From assembly GCA_958295845.1 (NCBI GenBank), contig OY282376.1, positions 2,927,022-2,991,021 on the forward strand: a stretch of DNA of 64,000 bases. Reading direction: 5' to 3'. The DNA comes from Caldilineaceae bacterium (lineage in GTDB: Bacteria > Chloroflexota > Anaerolineae > Caldilineales > Caldilineaceae). The position numbers were made by a program, and so were the translations under genes. This document shows, one piece after another, positions 26,280-34,097 of this stretch. Every line of letters starts with the position of its first letter. Position 1 is the first letter of the stretch. Under the pieces are notes generated by a model. It searched no databases. It was given only the letters and a program-made list of their open reading frames with translations, and was not told the DNA's origin.

Positions 26280-26315
26280 TGAGCGGGGGTAACTCTGCAA
26301 CAGTACATGTGACCG

Positions 26316-26344
26316 ATTCTAGCATCTGGACTGGGACGTGTCTA
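26316..26344 (-). promoter_or_regulatory. Promoter of terC
   Basis: On the minus strand TAGACA (26344-26339), 17-base spacer, TAGAAT (26321-26316); each hexamer is one base from consensus. Predicted transcription start is near 26309. Confidence 0.65.
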
Positions 26345-26471
26345 GCGGAACGTGTTGAGCAGTGTCGCAGGCCACACAGGGCGACTTCAGACACTGGCTG
26401 ATGACGAGAATTTGGGCAATAGTTGACTTTAACAGGGTGAATTCACTGGCGTGAAGTTAAGAAGTTGAGTT

Positions 26472-26541
26472 TACCAGGTTGAATATACCAGGTTGAATAT
26501 ACAAGGTTGAGTTTACGAGTTTGAGTTTACAAGTCTGAGTT
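26472..26541 (+). repeat. Five 14-bp tandem repeats just upstream of an XdhC-like gene
   Basis: Five copies of TACCAGGTTGAATA or close variants (TACAAGGTTGAGTT and similar) run in register from 26472 to 26541, with partial copies on both sides. They end 12 bases before the ATG at 26554, so any transcript of that gene begins within or through them. Confidence 0.85.
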
Positions 26542-26553
26542 AACAAGGGAAAC

Positions 26554-27429
26554 ATGCAGGAAGAGTTGCTTAGTTTGCTTCTGGATGCGATCGAGAAGAG
26601 AGAGGCTGTTGCGTTGGTAACGGTCACATCAGGTGACGGCGAATTCGCGCGGGCTGTTGGCAAGAATGCGGTGGTCTGGCCGGAGCCGGACAGGCACCCT
26701 GCTGGCGAGTTAGCCCTGGGGGACCGGCTGGAGGGCGTGCTGGGGGATGCCCGGCTGGCGATTGGGCGCAAACGGCATGAGCATTTTCAGTATGAGGAGG
26801 CAAACGGGAGCTTCTCGGTCTTCGTTGAGGTCCAGGCCAGGCCGCCTCATCTGATCATTGCCGGCGCGGGGCATATTGCCATTCCGCTGGCGTCGATCGC
26901 GAAAACGTGCGAGTTCATGGTTACGGTGATCGATGATCGGCCTCAATACGCCCATGCTTCGCGTTTCCCCACGGCAGACCGCGTCGTCGCGGGTCCGTTC
27001 AGGCCAACGCTGGTGGAACTTCGGCAGGGTAAGGAGACATTTGACAGCGACACCTATATTGTCCTGGTGACGCGAGGGCACCAGCATGACATCGACTGCT
27101 TGCTGGAAGCGCTGGATGATCCGCTGGCCTATCTGGGTATGATTGGAAGCCAACGGCGCATTCGGGCGGTATTTGAGCTGCTGGAACAGGAGCAGGGGAT
27201 ACCGGCTTCGAAGTTTGATCGCGTGCGGGCGCCGATTGGTATAGACATCGGGGCGATCACGCCGGCCGAGATTGCGGTGTGTATCATGGCGGAGATCATC
27301 TGCGTCTTGCGGGACGGTCCGCTTCCAGGACTGAGCGAACAGATCCAGCAGGAGCGAATCGAACGCAGGAATCGAGCAGAAGAGAGATTGAGGGCGGTCA
27401 GAGACGAGCGGCGGGGGGCGGGACGGTGA
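26554..27429 (+). CDS. XdhC-family molybdenum-enzyme maturation protein
   Basis: A 291-residue protein. The C-terminal half is a standard XdhC_C Rossmann domain: 'LIIAGAGHIAIPLASIAKTCEFMVTVIDDRPQYA' (about residues 109-142), 'YIVLVTRGHQHDIDCLLEAL', 'YLGMIGSQRR', and 'PIGIDIGAITPAEIAVCIMAEII'. The N-terminal ~100 residues keep the XdhC start but have lost the 'GTVGGG' and 'CGG' motifs found in the gene at 25038. The ATG at 26554 has AAGGGA close upstream. It is followed 45 bases later by a methyltransferase. It probably prepares or inserts molybdenum cofactor; no hydroxylase genes lie in the window. Confidence 0.88.
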   Translation: MQEELLSLLLDAIEKREAVALVTVTSGDGEFARAVGKNAVVWPEPDRHPAGELALGDRLEGVLGDARLAIGRKRHEHFQYEEANGSFSVFVEVQARPPHLIIAGAGHIAIPLASIAKTCEFMVTVIDDRPQYAHASRFPTADRVVAGPFRPTLVELRQGKETFDSDTYIVLVTRGHQHDIDCLLEALDDPLAYLGMIGSQRRIRAVFELLEQEQGIPASKFDRVRAPIGIDIGAITPAEIAVCIMAEIICVLRDGPLPGLSEQIQQERIERRNRAEERLRAVRDERRGAGR

Positions 27430-27474
27430 CGCTGAGCGGTCCTCGATTCACATTCAGGACGACGGGCGAGATCA

Positions 27475-28278
27475 GTGGAAGGTTTTGAGGACGTCCAGTC
27501 CTTCAACCGTTACGCCTGGGACAGGGCGGTCGAGCGCAAGAGCAGGTGGACGGTACCTGTCAGCGGAGAGACGGTGGCTGCGGCGCGCGGCGGAAGCTGG
27601 GAGATCTTCCTGACGCCGGCGAAGCCTGTGCCACGGGCTTGGTTTCCGGACTTTGTGGGGGCCGAGATCCTGTGTCTGGCCGCTGGCGGCGGGCAGCAAG
27701 GGCCTGTATTGGCAGCGGCAGGAGAGAGCGCGGGCGCCCGGGTTACCGTTTATGACATTTCGCCGCGGCAGCTGGCGCAGGACCGTCTCGTGGCAGAACG
27801 CGAGGGCCTGGAACTGGCGACGGTCGAAGGCGACATGGGGGACCTGGGGGCATTTTCAGACGAGAAGTTCGACCTGATCGTCCATCCCTGTTCAAATCTG
27901 TTCGTGCCCAATGTGCGCCCGGTATGGCGTGAGTGTGCACGGGTGCTGAGGCGAGGCGGCGTGTTGATGGCGGGCTTTGTCAACCCGGTTCTCTACCTGT
28001 TTGACCAGAAGAAGATGGATGAAGGTCATTTTGAAGTGCGCCACAGGCTTCCTTATTCGGACCTCACGAGCATATCGAAGTCGGAGAGGGATGCCTATAT
28101 TCGTGCGGGAGAGGCCCTGGAGTTCGGACATACACTCACAGATCAGATAGGCGGTCAGATCGCTGCCGGGTTTGCAATTAACGGATTCTATGAAGATCGA
28201 TGGGAAGGTCAACCACCTGCAGGGTATATTGACACCTATATTGGTACACGGGCCGCAAAACTCCGTTATTTACAGTAA
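27475..28278 (+). CDS. Class I SAM-dependent methyltransferase
   Basis: A 267-residue protein with a Rossmann methyltransferase core. Motif I is '[19 protein letters not shown]' (about residues 64-82), an acidic residue ends strand 2 ('VTVYDIS'), 'VEGDMGDL' follows, and post-motif '[18 protein letters not shown]' (about 157-174) is typical. The start is a GTG at 27475 with GGGCGAG close upstream; no ATG fits. The substrate cannot be told. It may be co-transcribed with the XdhC-like gene 45 bases upstream. Confidence 0.82.
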   Translation: MEGFEDVQSFNRYAWDRAVERKSRWTVPVSGETVAAARGGSWEIFLTPAKPVPRAWFPDFVGAEILCLAAGGGQQGPVLAAAGESAGARVTVYDISPRQLAQDRLVAEREGLELATVEGDMGDLGAFSDEKFDLIVHPCSNLFVPNVRPVWRECARVLRRGGVLMAGFVNPVLYLFDQKKMDEGHFEVRHRLPYSDLTSISKSERDAYIRAGEALEFGHTLTDQIGGQIAAGFAINGFYEDRWEGQPPAGYIDTYIGTRAAKLRYLQ

Positions 28279-28294
28279 AGAATAGTTACGTTTT

Positions 28295-28322
28295 TTGCGG
28301 TTTCGGAAAGCTAGATTACAAT
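28295..28322 (+). promoter_or_regulatory. Probable promoter for the 65-residue gene and sufE
   Basis: TTGCGG (28295-28300), 16-base spacer, TACAAT (28317-28322), in the gap after the methyltransferase. The leader would be about 115 bases. Confidence 0.4.
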
Positions 28323-28444
28323 TTTACTAACTGTATATGGTACAGTTCATCCTGTTCGCAAGTCGGTTCAGGCCATAGGGTGGCCGAACTTCTGCGACTA
28401 GGTAGAGGAAATGGATTCTGTAGTTTGCAAAGGAGCATCAAAAC

Positions 28445-28642
28445 ATGGCGTATGCGCACACGAACTCCAAGGGCAGGACGTATATTCTGCATTCAAAGGA
28501 AACGACGTTGCGTAACGGTCGACAGCAGACCCTGTATTTCTTCGCCAAGGAAGAGAAAGAGGGATCACTGGAGGCAGTTCCGGAGGGATACGAAGTATCC
28601 GAGAGCAAGAACGGCCTACCAGTCTTGAAACGCTCAAAATAG
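28445..28642 (+). CDS. Small conserved hypothetical protein (65 aa)
   Basis: A 65-residue, charged, soluble protein: 'YAHTNSKGRTYILHSKETTL', then 'LYFFAKEEKEGSLEAVPEGY' and 'NGLPVLKRSK'. This layout resembles short uncharacterised proteins common in Chloroflexota and relatives (from memory; unverified). A good AAGGAG lies about nine bases before the ATG, with a promoter candidate upstream. Function unknown. It lies 56 bases before sufE. Confidence 0.8.
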   Translation: MAYAHTNSKGRTYILHSKETTLRNGRQQTLYFFAKEEKEGSLEAVPEGYEVSESKNGLPVLKRSK

Positions 28643-28698
28643 AATAGACGGCTGCGCTCTGTCGGCAGTAGGACTGACGGAGGCGCAGACCCGATGTG

Positions 28699-29166
28699 AT
28701 GGACTTTGATCTAACACTTGAAGAAAAGATTGACCGGACTCCACCGCCTCTGCGGGAGATCATCGAAGACTTTCGCAGTATGGAGCCGCGGGAGCGGCTG
28801 GAGTCCCTCCTCGATTTCTCCATGAATATGCCGGAGCTTCCCGGCTTTCTTCATGATGCCCGCGATCAGATGGAGCAGGTGCATGAATGCCAGACGCCGA
28901 TATTCGTGTTTACCGACATCGTAAACGCCGGCGTGCAGGTTTACATTGATGTGCCGAAAGAGTCTCCTACTGTACGAGGGTATGCCGCGATTGTTCAGGA
29001 AGGACTTGAGCGGGCGGAACCTGACACGGTATTACAGACTCCGGACGACATCCACTACCTGCTCGGCCTACACGAGGCGATCTCTCCATTACGGTTGCGC
29101 GGCCTGCATGTCCTCATGGCTTATCTGAAGAGGCAAGTTACCGCCCAAATGGCGAAAAGTGAATAA
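28699..29166 (+). CDS. SufE-like cysteine desulfurase partner
   Basis: A 155-residue SufE-fold protein that would accept sulfur from a SufS-type cysteine desulfurase for Fe-S cluster assembly. The acceptor cysteine is C64 in 'HECQTPIFV' (family 'xGCQSxVW'), followed by 'VRGYAAIVQEGL' (family 'xxGLxAxL'). GTG at 28696 directly precedes the ATG at 28699; either may be used. GGAGG is ~15 bases upstream, which is long. It overlaps the start of the P1-peptidase gene by eight bases. SufS/SufBCD are not in the window. Confidence 0.85.
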   Translation: MDFDLTLEEKIDRTPPPLREIIEDFRSMEPRERLESLLDFSMNMPELPGFLHDARDQMEQVHECQTPIFVFTDIVNAGVQVYIDVPKESPTVRGYAAIVQEGLERAEPDTVLQTPDDIHYLLGLHEAISPLRLRGLHVLMAYLKRQVTAQMAKSE

Positions 29167-30214
29167 TGCGCTGAGCGAGGTTCAGGGCATCCTGGTCGGC
29201 CACTGGTCGGATCCTGTTAACGGGACCGGCTGTACGGTCGTGCTTACGCCTGAGGGGAGTTGCGGCGGTGTCGACGTGCGTGGTTCTGCCCCGGGGACGC
29301 GTGAGACGGCGCTGCTCGATCCGGCGAACCGTGTGGACCGGGTTCACGGCGTGCTTTTGAGCGGGGGCTCGGCCTACGGGCTGGGGGCGGCACATGGTGT
29401 CGTCGAGTGGCTGGCGGGTCGGGGATACGGCTGGTACACGCCGGCAGCGCCGGTGCCGATCGTGCCGGCCGCGATTTTGTACGACCTGGGTCTCGGGGGT
29501 TCGACGGTCTATCCTACGCTGGAGGATGCGTTTGCCGCGTGCGAGGCGGCGACGGATGCGGACGATAGCCGCGGATCGGTCGGCGCCGGGGTTGGCTGCA
29601 CGGTGGGGAAACTGCTTGGGTTTGATCGATGCACGCGGGGCGGTTTGGGTCAGGCGTCGGCTGAGCTGCCGGGCGGCGTCGTGGTCTCGGCGCTTGTCGC
29701 TGTCAACGCTATTGGAGACATTGTCGACCCGATGCGGGCTCAGTTGGTGGCCGGGGCCAGAGAGCCGGGGAGCGGAGAACTGGTTGACAGCCTTTCGGCC
29801 ACCGCGGCTTCATTGGACTCCTTCCTCTTCAGACCGCCGCGACCAGACTCCGATCAGTCCCCGTCTTCGCGAGGCGGTTCCCGGGCCTCTGGCACCCAAG
29901 CTGTTCAGGACAACACTACGATCGGTGTTATCGCCACCAATCTCAGTCTGAGCAAGACGGAAGTAACCAAGCTGGCGCAGATGGGGCAGACGGGAATCAG
30001 CCGTACTACGCGACCTGCGCATACTCTTTACGACGGCGACTGTTTATTTGCCCTTGCAACGGGGACCCTTGACACGAAGGTTGAACTCAGCCTTGTGGGC
30101 GCCATTGCCGCGGAGGTGGTTGCGGCCGCGGTTCTCGACGGTGTTCTCAACGCGACGTCCGCTTACGGCGTGCCGGCGGCGTCAGAGGTAACCCCGCGCC
30201 CGCTTGCCTTCTAA
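29159..30214 (+). CDS. P1-family (DmpA/S58) aminopeptidase/esterase
   Basis: A 351-residue N-terminal-nucleophile-like hydrolase of MEROPS family S58 (DmpA, BapA). Family features are 'VQGILVGHWSDPVNGTGCTVVL' at the start, 'GVLLSGGSAYGLGAAHGVVEWL', 'PIVPAAILYDL', and, in the C-terminal half, 'VIATNLSLSKTEVTKLAQMG' and 'RPAHTLYDGDCLFALATG'. Members self-cleave into two chains and release N-terminal amino acids, often D- or beta-residues. It starts with GTG at 29159, overlapping sufE. A ~20-residue polar insert (about residues 225-245) precedes the beta-chain region. Confidence 0.9.
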   Translation: MNNALSEVQGILVGHWSDPVNGTGCTVVLTPEGSCGGVDVRGSAPGTRETALLDPANRVDRVHGVLLSGGSAYGLGAAHGVVEWLAGRGYGWYTPAAPVPIVPAAILYDLGLGGSTVYPTLEDAFAACEAATDADDSRGSVGAGVGCTVGKLLGFDRCTRGGLGQASAELPGGVVVSALVAVNAIGDIVDPMRAQLVAGAREPGSGELVDSLSATAASLDSFLFRPPRPDSDQSPSSRGGSRASGTQAVQDNTTIGVIATNLSLSKTEVTKLAQMGQTGISRTTRPAHTLYDGDCLFALATGTLDTKVELSLVGAIAAEVVAAAVLDGVLNATSAYGVPAASEVTPRPLAF

Positions 30215-30230
30215 ACTACATTTCGACAAC

Positions 30231-31040
30231 TTAACTCAATTGCGCGGCATTCTCTATTTGACCGTGTTCGAGGACGGGCCCGTCCAGGCACAGAACACTG
30301 CCATTCAGCTCGCAGGAGCCGCAGATTCCGACGGCGCAGCGCATGTAGGCTTCCCAGGAGAGCTGGCGAGGTAGGGCGTGCTTTTCTCCCATACGGTCGA
30401 TGGCGGATAGCATTGCGTGGGGACCGCAGGCGCACAGCAGGTCGATGTCTCGAGAGTGCAGGGAGTCTGCCAGCAGATCGGTGACCTGCCCCTGGGACCC
30501 TGCGCTGCCGTCGTCGGTGCAGGTGAGTACCTCCAATGCGGCGGCGCCGCTACCTCTTTCCCTCTCCAAATCGTTGAAGCGATCAACATAGAGCAGGTCG
30601 GCGGCGGCGCCTGCGCCGATGATGACGGTGAGGGCTTCCAGCTGTTTGCGCCAGGCGCGAGCCAGCCAGAGGAGAGGGGCCACACCGTATCCTCCTCCGA
30701 TGAATGCAGGGCGCAAGCCGGGACGGGGGAGACGGTAGCCTTGTCCGAACGGTCCGCGAATCCAGAGCAGATCACCGGGAGCGAGCGCGTGCAGCAGATT
30801 GGTGAAGGGTCCGACGGCGGTGACCATCAGTGTTACGGGGTCGGCGTCGACGAGTGAGAATGGTTTCTCATCGAAGCGGGGCAGCCAGGCCATTACAAAC
30901 TGGCCGGGGAGAGCGTTGAGGCTGAGGTCGAGCGTGAATGTCTTGGTGCGGTAGTTGTCTGTTTCTACTGAGCGGATGGGGAAAGGGGTAGGAAGGGACA
31001 GCGAGCCGACCCGGCCTGTCATTTCGGGAAGAGTGCTCAT
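30231..31040 (-). CDS. pyrK: Dihydroorotate dehydrogenase electron-transfer subunit (PyrK-like)
   Basis: A 269-residue FAD/[2Fe-2S] reductase. The N-terminal FAD-binding barrel ('ALPGQFVMAWLPRFDEKPFSL', family 'PGQFV...PxS') is followed by an NAD domain ('FIGGGYGVAPLLWLA', 'LLCACGPHAML'). C-terminal cysteines C235, C240, C243 and C251 ('CAVGICGSCELNG...C') bind the cluster as in PyrK. It would pass electrons between NAD and PyrD-B, but pyrD is not adjacent, so it could serve another partner. It is convergent with the P1 peptidase. Confidence 0.87.
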   Translation of the reverse strand: MSTLPEMTGRVGSLSLPTPFPIRSVETDNYRTKTFTLDLSLNALPGQFVMAWLPRFDEKPFSLVDADPVTLMVTAVGPFTNLLHALAPGDLLWIRGPFGQGYRLPRPGLRPAFIGGGYGVAPLLWLARAWRKQLEALTVIIGAGAAADLLYVDRFNDLERERGSGAAALEVLTCTDDGSAGSQGQVTDLLADSLHSRDIDLLCACGPHAMLSAIDRMGEKHALPRQLSWEAYMRCAVGICGSCELNGSVLCLDGPVLEHGQIENAAQLS

Positions 31041-31074
31041 TTTCGCAATATGGGTGTGCGGCGGTTGGGCGTCT

Positions 31075-31500
31075 TCAAGCTCGTTCCAGAATGACGACTG
31101 GAATGACGCGGTCGGTCTTGGCCTGGTAGTCGTTGTATTGGGGCCAGATCTCCGCCATCATGCTCCACAGGGCAGGCTTTTCTTCGGGTGAGGCGGTGCG
31201 GGCGGCGGCGTCAAAAACGTCTGAACCGACGCGTAGCTGGACGGCGGGCGATTCGACCAGATTGAGATACCAGGATGGGTGGTGCGTGGCACCGCCGCGG
31301 GAGGCGACGATCACGTACTTTTCCTCGCCATCGACTTTGCCGTAAATGAGCGGCGTGGTGCGCGTCTTGCCGGTGCGGCGGCCGGTGGTCGTCAGCAGCA
31401 GTGTGGGGACGCCGTTCCAGATGTGGCCGTCTTCGCCATTGGATTCGAGATAGCGGCCAATGTGTTCCTTTACCCAGCCGGGTACTTCGCGTTCGGTCAT
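31075..31500 (-). CDS. Deazaflavin-dependent (Ddn-type) nitroreductase family protein
   Basis: A 141-residue protein of the Ddn/DUF385 family, a split-barrel that uses F420 (or heme/FMN). Motifs are 'LLTTTGRRTGKTRTTPLIY', 'YVIVASRGGATHHPSWYLNL' and 'PVVQLRVG'-like 'PAVQLRVGSDVF'. The open frame starts at 31584, but the ATG at 31500 has GAGGAG nine bases upstream and gives the family's normal start. It lies 34 bases before pyrK on the same strand, so the two may be co-expressed. Confidence 0.88.
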   Translation of the reverse strand: MTEREVPGWVKEHIGRYLESNGEDGHIWNGVPTLLLTTTGRRTGKTRTTPLIYGKVDGEEKYVIVASRGGATHHPSWYLNLVESPAVQLRVGSDVFDAAARTASPEEKPALWSMMAEIWPQYNDYQAKTDRVIPVVILERA

Positions 31501-31616
31501 GACTGTATTCTCCTCAATACTGGGGCCCGATTCGGGCCGATTCTCTTTGCGGCATAGTCTAACACAGGGCTGAGCAGTTTGCACGGCTGGGCCGGTTTTT
31601 TGGGTGCAATCGAGAG

Positions 31617-31680
31617 TTGCGGGGAACTGCAGGGGGAACTGCGGGGGAACTGCGGGGGAACTGCGGGGGAACTGCAGGGG
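31617..31680. repeat. 11-bp G-rich repeats at the head of the large array
   Basis: Five to six copies of AACTGCGGGGG or AACTGCAGGGG, the same unit seen at 23790-23850, directly precede the 177-bp array. Confidence 0.85.
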
Positions 31681-31719
31681 TTAGGGGGCTGAGTCCGATT
31701 AGGGGGAGGAGACTCTGTT

Positions 31720-33110
31720 GGCTAGACACCTTGCTTTAGACACGTTGGCGGGGAAGAAGAGACACGGTGGTCTAGTAAGGGCGGGGCGTTGCGGGGGCGC
31801 GGAACTGCAGTTTTTAGTAGTCAGTTTTTAGTAGTCAGTTATTAGTTTTTAGTGAACTGCGGACGGCAGAGGTCGGTGGCGGGAGACAGCATGTGGGGGG
31901 GTAGATTCTGTTGGCTAGACACCTCGCTCTAGACACTTGGCGGGGAAGAATAGACTCGTGGTCTAGTAAGGGCGGGGCGTTGCGGGGGCGCGGAACTGCA
32001 GTTTTCAGTAGTCAGTTATTAGTTTTTAGTGAACTGCGGACGGCAGAGGTCGGTGGCGGGAGACAGCATGTGGGGGGGTAGACTCTGTTGGCTAGACACC
32101 TCGCTCTAGACACTTGGCGGGGAAGAATAGACTCGTGGTCTAGTAAGGGCGGGGCGTTGCGGGGGCGCGGAACTGCAGTTTTCAGTAGTCAGTTATTAGT
32201 TTTTAGTGAACTGCGGACGGCAGAGGTCGGTGGCGGGAGACAGCATGTGGGGGGGTAGACTCTGTTGGCTAGACACCTCGCTCTAGACACTTGGCGGGGA
32301 AGAATAGACTCGATGGTCTTGTAAGGGCGGGGCGTTGCGGGGGCGCGGAACTGCAGTTCTTAGTAGTCAGTTTTTAGTAGTCAGTTATTAGTTTTTAGTG
32401 AACTGCGGACGGCAGAGGTCGGTGGCGGGAGACAGCATGTGGGGGGGTAGACTCTGTTGGCTAGACACCTCGCTCTAGACACTTGGCGGGGAAGAATAGA
32501 CTCGTGGTCTAGTAAGGGCGGGGCGTTGCGGGGGCGCGGAACTGCAGTTTTTAGTAGTCAGTTATTAGTTTTTAGTGAACTGCGGACGGCAGAGGTCGGT
32601 GGCGGGAGACAGCATGTGGGGGGGTAGACTCTGTTGGCTAGACACCTCGCTCTAGACACTTGGCGGGGAAGAATAGACTCGTGGTCTAGTAAGGGCGGGG
32701 CGTTGCGGGGGCGCGGAACTGCAGTTTTTAGTAGTCAGTTATTAGTTTTTGGTGAACTGCGGACGGCAGAGGTCGGTGGCGGGAGACAGCATGTGGGGGG
32801 GGTAGACTCTGTTGGCTAGACACCTCGCTCTAGACGCTTGGCGGGGAAGAATTGACTCGGTGGTCTAGTAAGGGCAGGGCGTTGCGCGGGCGCGGAACTG
32901 CAGTTTTTAGTAGTCAGTTATTAGTTTTTAGTGAACTGCGGACGGCAGAGGTCGGTGGCGGGAGACAGCATGTGGGGGGGTAGACTCTGTTGGCTAGACA
33001 CCTCGCTCTAGACACTTGGCGGGGAAGAATAGACTCGTGGTCTAGTAAGGGCGGGGCGTTGCGGGGGCGCAGCCCCCGCACAAGGGAGGGCCGAAGGCAC
33101 GACCGCCCAA
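31720..33110. repeat. Tandem array of eight 177-193 bp non-coding units
   Basis: Units begin with GGCTAGACAC at 31720, 31913, 32090, 32267, 32459, 32636, 32814 and 32992, giving spacings of 193, 177, 177, 192, 177, 178 and 178 bases. The two longer units carry an extra ~15-base copy of TTTTTAGTAGTCAG. Middle units are nearly identical; the first is most diverged. Internal units stop at GCGGGGGCGC and jump to GGAACTGCAG. Only the last unit keeps the full hairpin TGCGGGGGC / GCCCCCGCA (33060-33080) and the downstream GGGCCGAAGGC. Stops occur in all frames of practical length, so it is non-coding. It separates the minus-strand Ddn/pyrK pair from the plus-strand accessory block. Confidence 0.95.
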
Positions 33111-33327
33111 ATGCAAAGAGAGAGTGAAGAGGAGAGAGGAGAGAGTGGCGTCTACTGTTCTGCCTGCGACTGGAAGGTGAACTGGTGAGAGGTTCGCGGC
33201 TATCCGAAAATATAGGGGAGTCTACCCCTAAATTTGGGCTGCACCCTTGTTTTTTTCTGCTTGCAATTGCGGCGTAGAGCGTTTATCCTCATCTGAAATC
33301 GGAATCGAAATCGCCAAGGAGGGTATT
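33111..33327. other. Leader region of the accessory gene block
   Basis: No gene is supported here. A 6-bp hairpin (TAGGGG / CCCCTA, 33213-33230) lies about 100 bases before the first PhyH gene and might act as an operator or leader structure. Confidence 0.4.
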
Positions 33328-34086
33328 GTGATCCTTTCTCCCGCCCATGTTGAAGCCTATCGGCGCGAAGGTTTTGTTGGAGCGATTGATGTAGTCGACG
33401 GACCGCAGGTTGCAGGCTATCGAGAGGCCTTCGACGATCTGGAGGCCCGAGTAGGTAAGGAGACCGCGCAGATCGGGCTGATAGATCTCCACTTTGAAGA
33501 GGAATTCATCTGGCGGCTCGCCACCCACCCCACAATTCTGGATTCGATTGAAGCGCTGGTGGGTCCGAATGTGTTTTTGCTGGCGACGCACTTTTTCAAC
33601 AAGTACGGGGAAGGCGAGGGGGCGGAGGCCTTTGTGGCCTGGCACCAGGACGTGACTTTCTGGGGCCTGGAGCCGCCGACGGCAGTCACGGCTTGGTATG
33701 CGGTCGATGACAGCGACGTTGAGAACGGTTGTATGCAGGTGATCCCGGGCACGCATGTTTCGGGCGTGGTTGAGCACGGCACAGCGGGTCAGGCGGGCAA
33801 TCTGCTCAGCATCAACCAGGAGGTCCACGTTTCGGCGGATGAGGCGGCGACCGCGGTCGATCTGCCGCTGCGGGCCGGCCAGATGTCGATCCACGACGGC
33901 ACTCTCATCCATGGCAGTCTGCCGAACCGCTCGGACAGGCGGCGTTGCGGGCTCACTTTGCGCTATGTGCCGACGTCGGTGCGGCAGGCCGAGGACAACT
34001 CATTGGATGGGCGTTGGCGGCCTGTACTGGTACGGGGCAAGGACGAGGAGAATCACTTCGGCGAGTTCAAGACGCGGTGGCAATGA
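33328..34086 (+). CDS. Phytanoyl-CoA dioxygenase (PhyH) family protein
   Basis: A 252-residue Fe(II)/2-oxoglutarate dioxygenase-fold protein. The metal triad is visible: H106 and D108 in 'WHQDVTFWG', distal His in 'LIHGSLPNRSDRRR' (about residue 195) with the following Arg for 2-oxoglutarate. The start is a GTG at 33328 with AAGGAGGG about five bases upstream; the frame extends to 33247, but that part lacks a ribosome site and protein character. PhyH proteins hydroxylate diverse small molecules. It opens the block and is 11 bases upstream of the first sulfatase, so the two are probably co-translated. Confidence 0.9.
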   Translation: MILSPAHVEAYRREGFVGAIDVVDGPQVAGYREAFDDLEARVGKETAQIGLIDLHFEEEFIWRLATHPTILDSIEALVGPNVFLLATHFFNKYGEGEGAEAFVAWHQDVTFWGLEPPTAVTAWYAVDDSDVENGCMQVIPGTHVSGVVEHGTAGQAGNLLSINQEVHVSADEAATAVDLPLRAGQMSIHDGTLIHGSLPNRSDRRRCGLTLRYVPTSVRQAEDNSLDGRWRPVLVRGKDEENHFGEFKTRWQ

Positions 34087-34097
34087 GGAACTGAGGG

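Noticed and set aside
26229..26310. Definite yybP-ykoY Mn2+ riboswitch before terC
   Set aside because: Leader is short (~80 bases) and I could not find the conserved internal loops; kept only as a structured leader.
31720..33110. CRISPR array
   Set aside because: Units are 177-193 bp and nearly identical throughout; there are no 25-40 bp repeats separated by unique spacers, and no cas genes.
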